A stretch of 64,000 nucleotides of DNA from Rhizobium vallis (GTDB taxonomy: Bacteria; Pseudomonadota; Alphaproteobacteria; Rhizobiales; Rhizobiaceae). Below the pieces are notes generated by a model, which was not told where the DNA came from, searched no databases, and saw only the letters and a list, made by a program, of their open reading frames with translations. Both the position numbers and the translations under genes were made by a program. Shown here one piece after another: positions 7,392 to 16,887 of the stretch (position 1 is the stretch's first letter; each line of letters opens with the position of its first letter). The stretch spans positions 124,001 through 188,000 of the forward strand of contig NZ_ML133697.1 in NCBI RefSeq assembly GCF_003985155.1. Direction: 5' to 3'.

Positions 7392-9764
7392 CTAGCGGCG
7401 CCCGCGCGGAGGTCGCGTTCCCGGTTTCTTGCGAACCTGGCCCCTGTCGCGGCGGCCGGCCTTGTGGAAGGAGCGCACGGCCGTCGGCATCTCGCGCCCT
7501 TCGCTCAGCATTTCGAAACGAAGCGCGCCGGCAAGCGGGATCGCTTCGGCAAGCTTCACGGTGACGCTGTCGCCAAGGCGATAGCCAAGCCCCGTCCTTT
7601 CACCCGAGAGCGCCTGGTGCGCCTCGTCATAGATGAAATAGTCGGTGCCGAGCGTAGATATAGGGATGAAACCGTCGGCGCCATAGTCCGGCAAGGCGAT
7701 AAAAAGCCCCGATTTCGTAACGCCGGAAACACGGCCGGCAAATTCCTCGCCGACTCGGGTGCTCAGGTGATGCGCGATCAGCCGGTCGATGGTCTCGCGC
7801 TCGGCGGCCATGGCCCGGCGCTCGAAGGTCGAGATTTCGGCGGCGATATCGTCGAGAACCGCTTCTTGATCGGTCGTGATACCGCCTTCGCCGAAGCCGA
7901 GGGAACCGACAAGGGCGCGATGCACGATGAGATCGGCGTAGCGGCGGATCGGTGAGGTGAAGTGGGCGTATTTCATCAGGTTGAGGCCGAAGTGGCCGAT
8001 ATTCTCGGGGCTGTAGATCGCCTGGCTCTGCGAGCGCAGCACCATCTCGTTGACCATGGTCTGGTGCGCCGTGCCTTCCGCCTTCGCAAGGATGCCATTG
8101 AAGCTGTTGGCGCGCATGTTGCCGCCCTTGGCGAGCGCGATGCCGAGCGTGGCGAGGAACTCACGCAGGATTTCCTGCTTGGCAAGCGTCGGACCGTCGT
8201 GAATGCGGTAAACCAGCGGCTGGCGCTTCTTTTCCAGCGTCTCGGCGGCGCAGACATTCGCCTGGATCATCATCTCTTCGATCAGCTTGTGCGCATCGAG
8301 CCGCGGCGGCACGAAGACACGGTCGACCGTGCCGTCGGGCTTCAGGAGGATCTTGCGCTCCGGCATGTCGAGTTCCAGCGGCTGGCGTCGGTCGCGTCCG
8401 CGCTTCATCACCCCATAGGCGTGCCAGAGCGGTTTCAGGATCGGCTCGAGCATCGGCCCCGTCTTGTCGTCCGGATTCCCGTCGATCGCCGCCTGCGCCT
8501 GCTGGTAGGAGAGCTTTGCCGCGCTCTTCATCATGATGCGATGAAATGTGTGGCCGATCTTGCGGCCTTCCCCTGAGAAGCTCATGCGCACGGCGAGCGC
8601 CGGGCGGTCGACGCCTTCCTTCAGCGAGCAGAGATCGTTGGAGATCCGCTCCGGCAGCATCGGCACCACCCGATCCGGGAAATAGACCGAATTGCCGCGC
8701 TTCAGCGCCTCGCGGTCGAGCGGCGAATTGGGGCGGACATACCAGGAGACGTCGGCAATCGCCACGGTGACGATGACGCCGCCCGGATTGTCGGGCGAGG
8801 GGTCGAGTTCGGCATAAACAGCGTCGTCATGATCCTTGGCATCTGCCGGATCGATGGTGATCAGCGGCACGTCGCGCCAGTCCTCGCGGTGCGACATCGT
8901 CGCGGGCCTTGCTTCTTCGGCCTCCGCGATGACCGCAGGCGGGAAGACATGCGGGATGCCGTGAGCATGGATCGCGATCATCGAGATCGCCTTTTCCGAA
9001 GCGACCGAGCCGACCACGGAAAGAACCTTGGCGCGCTGTAGACCGAAGCGGCCAAGGCGGGCGATTTCGACCTCGACCAGGTCGCCGTCCTTGGCGCCGC
9101 CGGTAAACTCGGGATCGATCACCATCTCCTCGCCGCGCCGTTCGATCGGCAGCAGGCGACCGGCGCCGCCAGGCGCTGCGCGGAAGACGCCCATCGATGC
9201 GCCGCGGCGCCTATCGATCACCTTGATGATGCGTGCCGTATAGGCAGGACCGCCGCGATCGACGGCCGGGAAGATCTTTGCCAGGATGCGGTCGCCGAGG
9301 CCGGCGACAGGGGCCTTGCCCTTGCCCTGCCGACCTGCCGGCGATTGCTGGCGGATCGCGACGGCGGGTGCCACGCCCTGGTCTTCAGGCCATTCCGCCG
9401 GTCGTCCGATCAGGTCGCCGTCCTTGTCGCGCGTCGTGATATCGAGAACGGTGACAGGCGGGAGCGCGCCGGGACGGATCAGCGACTTGCGGCTTTTTTG
9501 CAGCATCCCTTCCTGTTCGAGCTCCTGAAGCATGTGCTTGAGCTCGACGCGACTGTCGCCCTTCAGCCCGAAAGCCTTGGCGAGCTCACGCTTGGAGGCC
9601 TTCTGCGGATGATCGGCGATGAAACGCAGGATCACCTCGCGCGAAGGCAACGCGCCGTGGACGATGTTCAACGGCTCGACGGCGGGAGCATCCTTGCCCG
9701 CGCGGCCGAGCTTGCCCGGGCGCTTGCCCGCAGGGTTCGTTCTGTCGCGCGATATCCTGCTCAC
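7392..9764 (-). CDS. rnr: Ribonuclease R
   Basis: 790 residues. Order of parts: N-terminal winged-helix region (about 35-110), cold-shock-like RNA-binding domains (about 170-260), RNB catalytic domain with the metal-binding DPADAKDHDDAV motif (near residue 305), a C-terminal S1 domain (about 640-730), and a strongly basic tail. It is a processive 3'-5' exonuclease that degrades structured RNA and takes part in rRNA and tmRNA quality control. The start is GTG at 9764, only two bases after the topA stop, so translation is probably coupled to topA. Confidence 0.96.
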   Translation of the reverse strand: MSRISRDRTNPAGKRPGKLGRAGKDAPAVEPLNIVHGALPSREVILRFIADHPQKASKRELAKAFGLKGDSRVELKHMLQELEQEGMLQKSRKSLIRPGALPPVTVLDITTRDKDGDLIGRPAEWPEDQGVAPAVAIRQQSPAGRQGKGKAPVAGLGDRILAKIFPAVDRGGPAYTARIIKVIDRRRGASMGVFRAAPGGAGRLLPIERRGEEMVIDPEFTGGAKDGDLVEVEIARLGRFGLQRAKVLSVVGSVASEKAISMIAIHAHGIPHVFPPAVIAEAEEARPATMSHREDWRDVPLITIDPADAKDHDDAVYAELDPSPDNPGGVIVTVAIADVSWYVRPNSPLDREALKRGNSVYFPDRVVPMLPERISNDLCSLKEGVDRPALAVRMSFSGEGRKIGHTFHRIMMKSAAKLSYQQAQAAIDGNPDDKTGPMLEPILKPLWHAYGVMKRGRDRRQPLELDMPERKILLKPDGTVDRVFVPPRLDAHKLIEEMMIQANVCAAETLEKKRQPLVYRIHDGPTLAKQEILREFLATLGIALAKGGNMRANSFNGILAKAEGTAHQTMVNEMVLRSQSQAIYSPENIGHFGLNLMKYAHFTSPIRRYADLIVHRALVGSLGFGEGGITTDQEAVLDDIAAEISTFERRAMAAERETIDRLIAHHLSTRVGEEFAGRVSGVTKSGLFIALPDYGADGFIPISTLGTDYFIYDEAHQALSGERTGLGYRLGDSVTVKLAEAIPLAGALRFEMLSEGREMPTAVRSFHKAGRRDRGQVRKKPGTRPPRGRR

Positions 9765-9765
9765 G

Positions 9766-12414
9766 TCAGCCCTTTTTCGATTTTGCGGGGGCTTTCGCCT
9801 TGGTTGCCTTCGGCTTGGCCACCGTCTTGGTGGTTTTGGCTTCCGCCGCCTTCGGCTTGGCCTTTGCCTTGGCCGTCTTGCCGGCAGGCGCCTTGCCCGC
9901 CTTCTCGGCGATCAGCGCCAAGGCTTCCTCGACGGTGATCGCCTGCGGATCCTTACCCTTTGGCAGCGTCGCGTTGACCTTGCCCCAGTTGACATAGGGG
10001 CCGTACTTGCCGTCGCGAACGGTGATGGCGCCGCCATCAGGATGATCGCCGAGTGTCTTCAGCGCTGCCGGTGTGCCACGCGCGCCCCGGCCCGGTGCCT
10101 TGTTCGCCTTTTCGGCGATAACAGTCACGGCGCGGTTGAGGCCGACCGAAAACACGTCCTCGACGGTCTCCAGATTGGCATAGGAGCCGTCATGCAGGAG
10201 GAAGGGCCCGTAGCGGCCGATGCCGGACGAAATCATCTTGCCCGTTTCGGGATGTTTGCCGATATCGCGCGGCAGCGAGATCAGCGCCATCGCCTTCTCG
10301 TAGTCGATGTCTTCGGGCTTCCAGCCTTTCGGCAGCGAAGCGCGCTTGGCCTCCTTGCCGTCGCCGCGCTGGATATAGGGGCCGAAGCGCCCGGAGCGCA
10401 GCGTCAGTTCCTCGCCGGTCGTCGGATCGGTGCCGAGGTTCTTCGGCTCGTTGAGCGCCACCCCTTCCGCCTCCCCGCCGTTTTCGGAGGAGAGCTGGCG
10501 GGTGTAATTACATTCGGGATAATTCGAGCAGCCGACGAAGGCGCCGTATTTGCCGAGCTTCAGCGACAGGTTGCCGGTGCCACAGACCTGGCAGATTCGG
10601 GGATCGCTCCCATCCTCCCGTTTCGGGAAGACGAGCGGCGCCAGCGCCTCGTTCAGCGAATCGAGCACGTTGGTAACACGCAGTTCCTTGGTGTCCTCGA
10701 TCTGGGCGAAGAAATCCTTCCAGAAATCGCGCAGCACCTGCTTCCAGTTCAACTCGCCGGCGGAAATCCGGTCGAGCTTCTCTTCGAGGTCGGCGGTGAA
10801 GTCGTATTCGACATATTTGGTGAAGAAGCTTTCGAGGAAGGCCGTCACCAGCCGGCCCTTGGCCTGCGGGATCAGCTTACGCTTGTCGATCGTCACATAA
10901 TCGCGGTCGCGCAGCGTCGCGAGCGTCGCGGCATAGGTGGAAGGGCGGCCGATGCCGAGCTCTTCCATCTTTTTGATCAGCGAGGCTTCCGAATAACGCG
11001 GCGGCGGCTCAGTGAAATGCTGGGTCGAATTGATCTTCTGCTTGGCAAGGTTCTCGCGCGCATTGATCTCCGGCAGGCGGCCGTCCTCGTCGCCGTCATC
11101 GCTCTGTTCGCCGTCCTCCTTCTGGTCGGTATAGGCGGCGATGAAGCCGTCGAAGCGGATGACCGAGCCGACGGCGCGCAGGCCGGCCTTCTCGCCCTTG
11201 TTGTCGGCGGTGATCTCGGCCGTGGTGCGCTCGATTTCGGCCGACGCCATCTGGCTGGCGATGCCGCGCTTCCAGATCAGGTCATAGAGGCGGATCTGGT
11301 CGGCATCGAGGAATTTACGCACACGGTCGGGCGAGCGATCGAAATCGGTCGGACGGATCGCCTCGTGCGCCTCCTGGGCGTTCTTGGCCTTGGTGGAATA
11401 GAAACGCGGCTTCTCCGGCATGTAGCGCTCGCCGAACTGGTCGACGATGGCGCGCCGCGCCGCGTCGATCGCCTCCGGCGCCATCTGCACGCCGTCGGTT
11501 CGCATATAGGTGATGAGACCGACCGTTTCGCCGCCGATATCGACGCCTTCATAAAGCTTCTGGGCAACCTGCATGGTGCGCGAGGCGGAGAAGCCGAGAT
11601 TGGAGGAGGCGGCCTGCTGCAGCGTCGAGGTGGTGAAGGGCGGTCCCGGATTGCGCTTGACCGGTTTTGCTTCGACCGAGTCGACGATAAAGGTCGCGCC
11701 TTCGAGCAACGCCTTCAGGCGGCTCGCCTCCTCGCCGTTGCCGATTGCCCGCGGCGGCAGCCGTTTGCCGTGGGCCGAAACCAGCTTCGCTTCGAACTCC
11801 TCGCCGCGCGGGGTTTTCAGCAGCGCGGAGATATTCCAATATTCTTCCGTGATGAAGCGCTCAATCTCGGATTCGCGGTCGCAGACTAGGCGAAGCGCCA
11901 CCGACTGAACGCGGCCGGCCGAGCGCGCGCCGGGCAGCTTGCGCCACAGGACCGGCGAAAGATTGAAGCCGACGAGATAATCGAGCGCGCGGCGGGCAAG
12001 ATAGGCGTCGACCAGCGGCACGTCGATGTCGCGCGGGTCGGCCATCGCGTCGAGCACCGCCTTCTTGGTGATCGCGTTGAAGACGACGCGCTTGACCGAC
12101 TTGCCGTTCAACACGCGCTTCTTGTTCAGCATGTCGAGGACGTGCCAGGAAATCGCTTCGCCTTCGCGATCCGGGTCGGTCGCGAGAAAGAGGTTGTCGG
12201 AGGATTTCACCGCGTCGGCGATGTCCTTCATCCGCTTGGCGGAGGCGCCGTCGACCTCCCAAAGCATTTCGAAATCCTGATCGGGGAGGACTGAGCCATC
12301 CTTGGCAGGCAGATCGCGCACATGGCCGAAGGAGGCGAGCACCTTGTATCCCGAACCCAGATACTTGTTGATCGTCTTGGCCTTGGCAGGCGATTCCACC
12401 ACTACAACATTCAT
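9766..12414 (-). CDS. topA: DNA topoisomerase I (type IA)
   Basis: 882 residues. The Toprim domain begins at once (VVVESPAKAKTINKYLG), and the active-site Tyr lies in GLITYMRTDG near residue 300. One four-Cys zinc finger (CQVC...CSNYPEC) is near residues 600-630. Two or three topoisomerase C-terminal repeats follow (K/RYGPYV-type motifs). The end is a long Lys/Ala/Pro tail of roughly 60 residues, likely for DNA binding. It relaxes negative supercoils. It lies in the same-strand series with dprA upstream and rnr immediately downstream. Confidence 0.97.
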   Translation of the reverse strand: MNVVVVESPAKAKTINKYLGSGYKVLASFGHVRDLPAKDGSVLPDQDFEMLWEVDGASAKRMKDIADAVKSSDNLFLATDPDREGEAISWHVLDMLNKKRVLNGKSVKRVVFNAITKKAVLDAMADPRDIDVPLVDAYLARRALDYLVGFNLSPVLWRKLPGARSAGRVQSVALRLVCDRESEIERFITEEYWNISALLKTPRGEEFEAKLVSAHGKRLPPRAIGNGEEASRLKALLEGATFIVDSVEAKPVKRNPGPPFTTSTLQQAASSNLGFSASRTMQVAQKLYEGVDIGGETVGLITYMRTDGVQMAPEAIDAARRAIVDQFGERYMPEKPRFYSTKAKNAQEAHEAIRPTDFDRSPDRVRKFLDADQIRLYDLIWKRGIASQMASAEIERTTAEITADNKGEKAGLRAVGSVIRFDGFIAAYTDQKEDGEQSDDGDEDGRLPEINARENLAKQKINSTQHFTEPPPRYSEASLIKKMEELGIGRPSTYAATLATLRDRDYVTIDKRKLIPQAKGRLVTAFLESFFTKYVEYDFTADLEEKLDRISAGELNWKQVLRDFWKDFFAQIEDTKELRVTNVLDSLNEALAPLVFPKREDGSDPRICQVCGTGNLSLKLGKYGAFVGCSNYPECNYTRQLSSENGGEAEGVALNEPKNLGTDPTTGEELTLRSGRFGPYIQRGDGKEAKRASLPKGWKPEDIDYEKAMALISLPRDIGKHPETGKMISSGIGRYGPFLLHDGSYANLETVEDVFSVGLNRAVTVIAEKANKAPGRGARGTPAALKTLGDHPDGGAITVRDGKYGPYVNWGKVNATLPKGKDPQAITVEEALALIAEKAGKAPAGKTAKAKAKPKAAEAKTTKTVAKPKATKAKAPAKSKKG

Positions 12415-12662
12415 GATGATTCTCTAAAAAAACAGCTACGCCGGCGTTGAAGCCAGCGCAACACACACCGCAACTTGGATACCGGCCCTCCGACATGGAC
12501 AGGGAAATCGCCGCGGTCAAGGGGTTTGCTACAATTTTACCTCTTGCGTACGGTGCAATCGAAGGGAGATTGTGGACGAAATGCTATTCCAGGTAGTAGA
12601 GCCACCGGATTCGACACGCGGCTCCTGCAGTTTGCCAAGCCACTCCCGATATCGCGCAAGTT

Positions 12663-13805
12663 TCAGTCGGAAAGCGAAACGAAGCCGCCCTGATGTCGAT
12701 GCAGCCTGCCCGATATGTCGAGTTCCAGAAGAACGAGATAGACGGCTGATGCCGAAAGACCGGTATGGCGGATGACGTCATCAACCTCGACCGGTGTCGG
12801 GCCGAGCGCCTCGATGATACGGTGCCGGTCGGAATCGCCGGGCGGCATCGTCATCACCTTGCCGTCACGTGCCGGTTCTTCCGCCAGCGATGGCGGGAAG
12901 AGGTCGAATTGCGCAAGCGGCGCCAAGGCCTCGACGACATCGGCAGGTGCGGTGACGATCGAGGCTCCGTCTTTCAGCAAACCGTTGGTGCCGTGGCAGC
13001 GCGGATCGAGCGGTGAGCCGGGCACGGCAAACACAAGCCGGCCGAACTCCCCTGCAAGTCGTGCGGTGATCAGCGATCCCGAGCGCTCTGCCGCTTCGAC
13101 GACCACGAGGCCGAGCGCAATGCCGGCAATCAGCCGGTTGCGGCGCGGGAAGTCGCGGGCGCGGGGCTCCCAACCGAAGGGCATCTCGCTCACCGCCAAG
13201 CCGTTGCTGCCGGTGATCTCCTCGAGCAAGCCGATATTCTCCGGCGGGTAGGGCTGGTCGAGGCCACCGGCGAGGGCTGCGATCGTGCCGGTATCCAGGC
13301 TTGCCCGGTGCGCTGATGTGTCGATGCCGCGTGCGAGGCCGGAAACCACGTTGTATCCCGCCCGGCCGCAGTCGCGGGCCACCATTGCCGCGAATTTGGC
13401 GCCGACGACCGAGGCATTGCGGGAGCCGACGATGCCGACGGCCGGCTGTCTGGCGGCCGAAAGGGCGCCCTTGACGGCAAGGAGCGGCGGCGCGCCATCG
13501 ATCTGCTTAAGTGCTTGCGGGTAGTCCGGCTCGCCAATGCCGACGAAGCGGGCGCCGAAACGATGCGCCGCTTCCAATTCCCGATGAGCCTCCCCCTCGC
13601 TGGCGACGCGGATTGCCCGCGTGGCGCCGCCGCGCGCCGAAAGCTCCGGCAGCGCCGCGAGTGCAGCTTCAGCCGAACCGAAATGATTGATGAGGTCCCG
13701 AAAGGTCGCTGGGCCGATATTGTCGGAGCGGATGAGGCGAAGCCAGGCAATTCTCTGCCGCTCGGTCAGCACAACGCCTTTTGGTGCCGCGCTCAGCGCA
13801 TCCAT
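12663..13805 (-). CDS. dprA: DNA-processing protein DprA (Smf)
   Basis: 380 residues from the ATG at 13805. An N-terminal SAM-like helical domain (about 15-85) is followed by the DprA Rossmann fold (about 100-310) with VGSRNAS, SGLARGIDTSAH and NRLIAG motifs. A C-terminal winged-helix domain (about 320-378) follows. DprA loads RecA on incoming single-stranded DNA during natural transformation; in non-competent bacteria its role is unclear. The start codon overlaps the plsY stop (TAATG), indicating coupling. Confidence 0.95.
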   Translation of the reverse strand: MDALSAAPKGVVLTERQRIAWLRLIRSDNIGPATFRDLINHFGSAEAALAALPELSARGGATRAIRVASEGEAHRELEAAHRFGARFVGIGEPDYPQALKQIDGAPPLLAVKGALSAARQPAVGIVGSRNASVVGAKFAAMVARDCGRAGYNVVSGLARGIDTSAHRASLDTGTIAALAGGLDQPYPPENIGLLEEITGSNGLAVSEMPFGWEPRARDFPRRNRLIAGIALGLVVVEAAERSGSLITARLAGEFGRLVFAVPGSPLDPRCHGTNGLLKDGASIVTAPADVVEALAPLAQFDLFPPSLAEEPARDGKVMTMPPGDSDRHRIIEALGPTPVEVDDVIRHTGLSASAVYLVLLELDISGRLHRHQGGFVSLSD

Positions 13806-14425
13806 TATCCCTTCGCCCCGATCTTGCTTTCCGTCCCGCCCATCAGGCGCGAAATATTCGCCTTGTGTTTCCAGTAGGAAATCAGGGTCATGATCGCCAT
13901 GACAGCCGCTACCTTTTCGTTGCCGAGGATCCACAGGGCGATGGGGATGACGAGCATGGCGACCAGCGCCGACAGCGAGGAGTAGCGGGTGGTGAAGGCG
14001 ACCGCCAGCCAGACGACGGCAAAGAGCAGGACCATGATCGGCGCGACGCCGAGCAGGGTGCCGATATAGGTGGCGACGCCCTTGCCGCCTTTGAAGCCGA
14101 TCCAGACCGGGAAGAGGTGGCCGATGAAGGCGAAAAAGCCGGCGATGATCGCGGCCTCCTCACCGAGGAAATAGCCCACGACCCAGGCCGCGGCCGATGC
14201 CTTCAGCGCATCGAGCAGCAGCGTCGCAGCCGCGAGTTTCTTGTTTCCGGTTCTCAGCACATTGGTCGCGCCGATATTGCCGGAGCCGATGCTGCGCACA
14301 TCGCCAAGGCCGGCGGCGCGCGTGAGGATCAGGCCAAAAGGAATGGAACCGAAGAGATAGCCGATGACGGCGGCGGCAAGCGCGATCGGCAGCGTGATCT
14401 GCCATGACATGAGATTGGATAGCAT
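13805..14425 (-). CDS. plsY: Glycerol-3-phosphate acyltransferase PlsY
   Basis: 206 residues with about five membrane segments. The PlsY signatures are visible: [11 protein letters not shown] near residue 47 and [13 protein letters not shown] near residue 105, which bind glycerol phosphate and acyl-phosphate. It performs the first acylation step in phospholipid synthesis using acyl-phosphate made by PlsX. I chose the ATG at 14425, preceded by GAGGGG; upstream in-frame sequence is not membrane-like. Its stop overlaps the dprA start. Confidence 0.95.
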   Translation of the reverse strand: MLSNLMSWQITLPIALAAAVIGYLFGSIPFGLILTRAAGLGDVRSIGSGNIGATNVLRTGNKKLAAATLLLDALKASAAAWVVGYFLGEEAAIIAGFFAFIGHLFPVWIGFKGGKGVATYIGTLLGVAPIMVLLFAVVWLAVAFTTRYSSLSALVAMLVIPIALWILGNEKVAAVMAIMTLISYWKHKANISRLMGGTESKIGAKG

Positions 14426-14466
14426 ATGTCCCCTCAGCCCTCCGTGGCTTATCAGTCCAGCCTTTC

Positions 14467-15756
14467 CTAGAGTGCGTGGACAAGCTTTCCCGACACGTAT
14501 GTCGCGACTGCCCGCCCGCTGAAGCGCGCATCTTCGAACGGCGTGTTCTTCGATCGCGAGAGAAGCATGTCTTTGGCGACAAGCCAAGGCTCATCGAGAT
14601 CGATCAGTGCGATATCGGCCGCAGCGCCAGGCTTAAGCGTGCCGGCAGCGAGGCCGAAGATTTGTGCGGGTCTGGTCGACATGGCATCAACGAGGCGCAT
14701 CAGGCTCACCTGGCCGCCATGATGAAGCCTGAGGGCCGCCGCCAGCATTGTTTCGAGGCCGATCGCCCCATCCTCCGCCTCGCCGAAGGGCAGGCGCTTC
14801 GTGTCGACGTCCTGCGGGTCGTGCGAGGAGACGATGATATCGATTGCGCCGCTGGCGAGCGCCTCTGCCATCGCCACCCGGTCGTCTTCCGGGCGCAGCG
14901 GCGGATAGAGCTTGAAGAAGGTGCGGTATTCGCCGATGTCGTTTTCGTTGAGCGCCAGATTGTTGATCGAGACGCCGCAGGTGACCTTGGCCCCACGGCT
15001 GCGGGCGCGCTCGATCGCTTCCACCGATTCCGGCACCGAGATCATCGCGGCATGATAACGGCCGCGCGTCAGCTCTGCGATCCTGAGATCACGTTCGAGC
15101 GGAATGAGCTCGGCTTCCTTTGGAATGCCGGAAAGCCCAAGCCAGCTGGCAAAAAGCCCCTCATGCATGACGCCGTTGGCGCCGAGATATTTGTCGCGCG
15201 TTTCGCAGGAGATGACAGCGCCGAATTCGCGCGCATAGGTCATGATCCGGCGTAGCACCTGCGTATTGTGGACGCTGGAATGGGCGTCGGTAAAGGCGAC
15301 GGCTCCCGCCTGCATCAGGAGGCCGATTTCCGTCATCTCCTCGCCGGCAAGGCGCTTGGTAATAGCGGCTGCCGGATAGACGTTGACGGCGGCCGTATCC
15401 CGCGCCGTCTTCTTGACGAATTCCACGAGCGCGATGTCGTCGATGACGGGATCGGTGTCCGGCATCATGATGATCGAGGTGACGCCACCGGCGGCTGCCG
15501 CACGGCTTGCCGAAGCGATCGTCTCGCGGTGTTCGCCGCCGGGTTCGCCGATATGGACGCGCGCATCGACGAGGCCGGGCGTTGCGACAAGGCCAGTGCA
15601 ATCGCGGATATCAGCGCCATCAGGCGCCCCCTGGTTCTGCGCATCGTGACCTGCGGCAAGGATCACGCCACCTTTGGCGATGATCGTCCCGATCTCGTCG
15701 AGGTTGCGCGACGGGTCGACGATGCGGACATTCTTGAGGACGATCGGTTTGCTCAT
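14467..15756 (-). CDS. pyrC: Dihydroorotase-family protein next to PyrB; probably non-catalytic (PyrX type)
   Basis: 429 residues with the class I dihydroorotase fold. The metal and substrate residues are badly eroded. The usual DxHxHLREPG is [10 protein letters not shown] (first His is Arg66; the substrate Arg is Gly70). MPNTNP is MPDTDP. The HxED-type His is replaced in SCETRD (about 183-188). The second His of HxxHxST is Met238. The DHAPH-type Asp is Ser311. Asp157 is kept. In pseudomonads such inactive homologues (PyrX) scaffold aspartate carbamoyltransferase while an active PyrC lies elsewhere. The start overlaps the pyrB stop (ATGA). Loss of catalysis is inference from motif reading. 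Confidence 0.88.
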   Translation of the reverse strand: MSKPIVLKNVRIVDPSRNLDEIGTIIAKGGVILAAGHDAQNQGAPDGADIRDCTGLVATPGLVDARVHIGEPGGEHRETIASASRAAAAGGVTSIIMMPDTDPVIDDIALVEFVKKTARDTAAVNVYPAAAITKRLAGEEMTEIGLLMQAGAVAFTDAHSSVHNTQVLRRIMTYAREFGAVISCETRDKYLGANGVMHEGLFASWLGLSGIPKEAELIPLERDLRIAELTRGRYHAAMISVPESVEAIERARSRGAKVTCGVSINNLALNENDIGEYRTFFKLYPPLRPEDDRVAMAEALASGAIDIIVSSHDPQDVDTKRLPFGEAEDGAIGLETMLAAALRLHHGGQVSLMRLVDAMSTRPAQIFGLAAGTLKPGAAADIALIDLDEPWLVAKDMLLSRSKNTPFEDARFSGRAVATYVSGKLVHAL

Positions 15757-16709
15757 GCCATCATTCCATCGGTTCGGGGACCCTGGTTCTGCGAGACGAG
15801 TAGCGTCTCCATAACAGCCATGCGCACCGCAACGCCCATTTCCACCTGCTCGGCGATGACGCTCTGCGGGCCGTCTGCCACTTCCGAGGCGATCTCGACG
15901 CCGCGGTTCATCGGGCCGGGATGCATGACCAGCGCATCCTCCTTCGCCGACTTCAGCGTTTCGGCGTCGAGCCCGTAGAAGTGATAGTATTCGCGCACCG
16001 AAGGCACGAAAGCGCCGGACATGCGCTCGCGCTGCAGCCGCAGCATCATTACGACGTCCGCATCCTTCAGCCCTTCCTTCATCGAATGGAAGACCTCGAC
16101 ACCCATATCGGCGATGCCGGCGGGCAGGAGGGTGGCGGGCGCGACGACGCGGACGCGCGCGCCCATCGCATTGAGCAGCAGGATATTGGAGCGCGCCACG
16201 CGCGAGTGCAGCACGTCTCCGCAGATCGCCACGATGATGCGTGACAGCTTGCCCTTCGCGCGGCGGATCGTCAGCGCGTCGAGCAGGGCCTGGGTCGGAT
16301 GTTCGTGCTGACCGTCGCCGGCATTGACGACAGAGCAGGAGACCTTCTGGGCGAGAAGGGCGGCGGCCCCCGCGCTCGAATGGCGGATCACCAGCACATC
16401 AGGGCGCATCGCATTCAGCGTCATCGCCGTATCGATCAGCGTTTCGCCTTTTTTCACCGAGGAGTTGCCGACCGACATGTTCATGACGTCGGCGCCGAGC
16501 CGCTTGCCGGCAAGCTCGAAGGAGGCCTGCGTGCGGGTCGATGCCTCAAAGAAGAGATTGATCTGCGTCAGCCCGCGCAGCGTCGACGTCTTCTTCTCTC
16601 GCTGGCGGCTGATCTTGACGGCCTCGTCGGCCTTGTCGAGAAGATAGGTGATATCCTGCTCGGTGAGGCCCTTGATGCCGATGAGGTGGCGGTGGGGGAA
16701 AAAGACCAT
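15753..16709 (-). CDS. pyrB: Aspartate carbamoyltransferase catalytic subunit
   Basis: 318 residues. The carbamoyl-phosphate loop is FEASTRT near residue 53 (the family usually has EPSTRT), followed by [10 protein letters not shown] near residue 132 and HPGPMNRG near residue 265. It joins carbamoyl phosphate to aspartate, the committed step of pyrimidine synthesis. No regulatory pyrI gene is adjacent; instead the dihydroorotase-like gene overlaps by four bases, as expected for a PyrB-PyrX type holoenzyme. I chose the ATG at 16709 because GAGGCAGG precedes it and family length matches. Confidence 0.96.
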   Translation of the reverse strand: MVFFPHRHLIGIKGLTEQDITYLLDKADEAVKISRQREKKTSTLRGLTQINLFFEASTRTQASFELAGKRLGADVMNMSVGNSSVKKGETLIDTAMTLNAMRPDVLVIRHSSAGAAALLAQKVSCSVVNAGDGQHEHPTQALLDALTIRRAKGKLSRIIVAICGDVLHSRVARSNILLLNAMGARVRVVAPATLLPAGIADMGVEVFHSMKEGLKDADVVMMLRLQRERMSGAFVPSVREYYHFYGLDAETLKSAKEDALVMHPGPMNRGVEIASEVADGPQSVIAEQVEMGVAVRMAVMETLLVSQNQGPRTDGMMA

Positions 16710-16887
16710 GACCCTGCCTCTTGCTGTCTCTGGCGGGTCTATAAAGAGTGCGGCCCGCCGGGGCAAGCATGCGCTGTGGGCAAAGGCTTATGTCCCCATG
16801 CATTTTCGCCGGAATTCCGCTAGAGCAGAATGAGCGAATCATAACTTCCGGTTTCCTTTTGCCGGGTTCTTGCACTAGAAGCGAACA

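Noticed and set aside
9619-11889. Long plus-strand frame over topA, and another over rne (19674-21869)
   Set aside because: Shadow frames of well-identified minus-strand genes; low-complexity translations with no motif.
16818-16887. CTAGAGCAGAATGAGC before the aidB gene as a rhizobial intergenic repeat element
   Set aside because: It resembles such repeats, but only one short piece is visible and no second copy was found in this window, so it cannot be supported.
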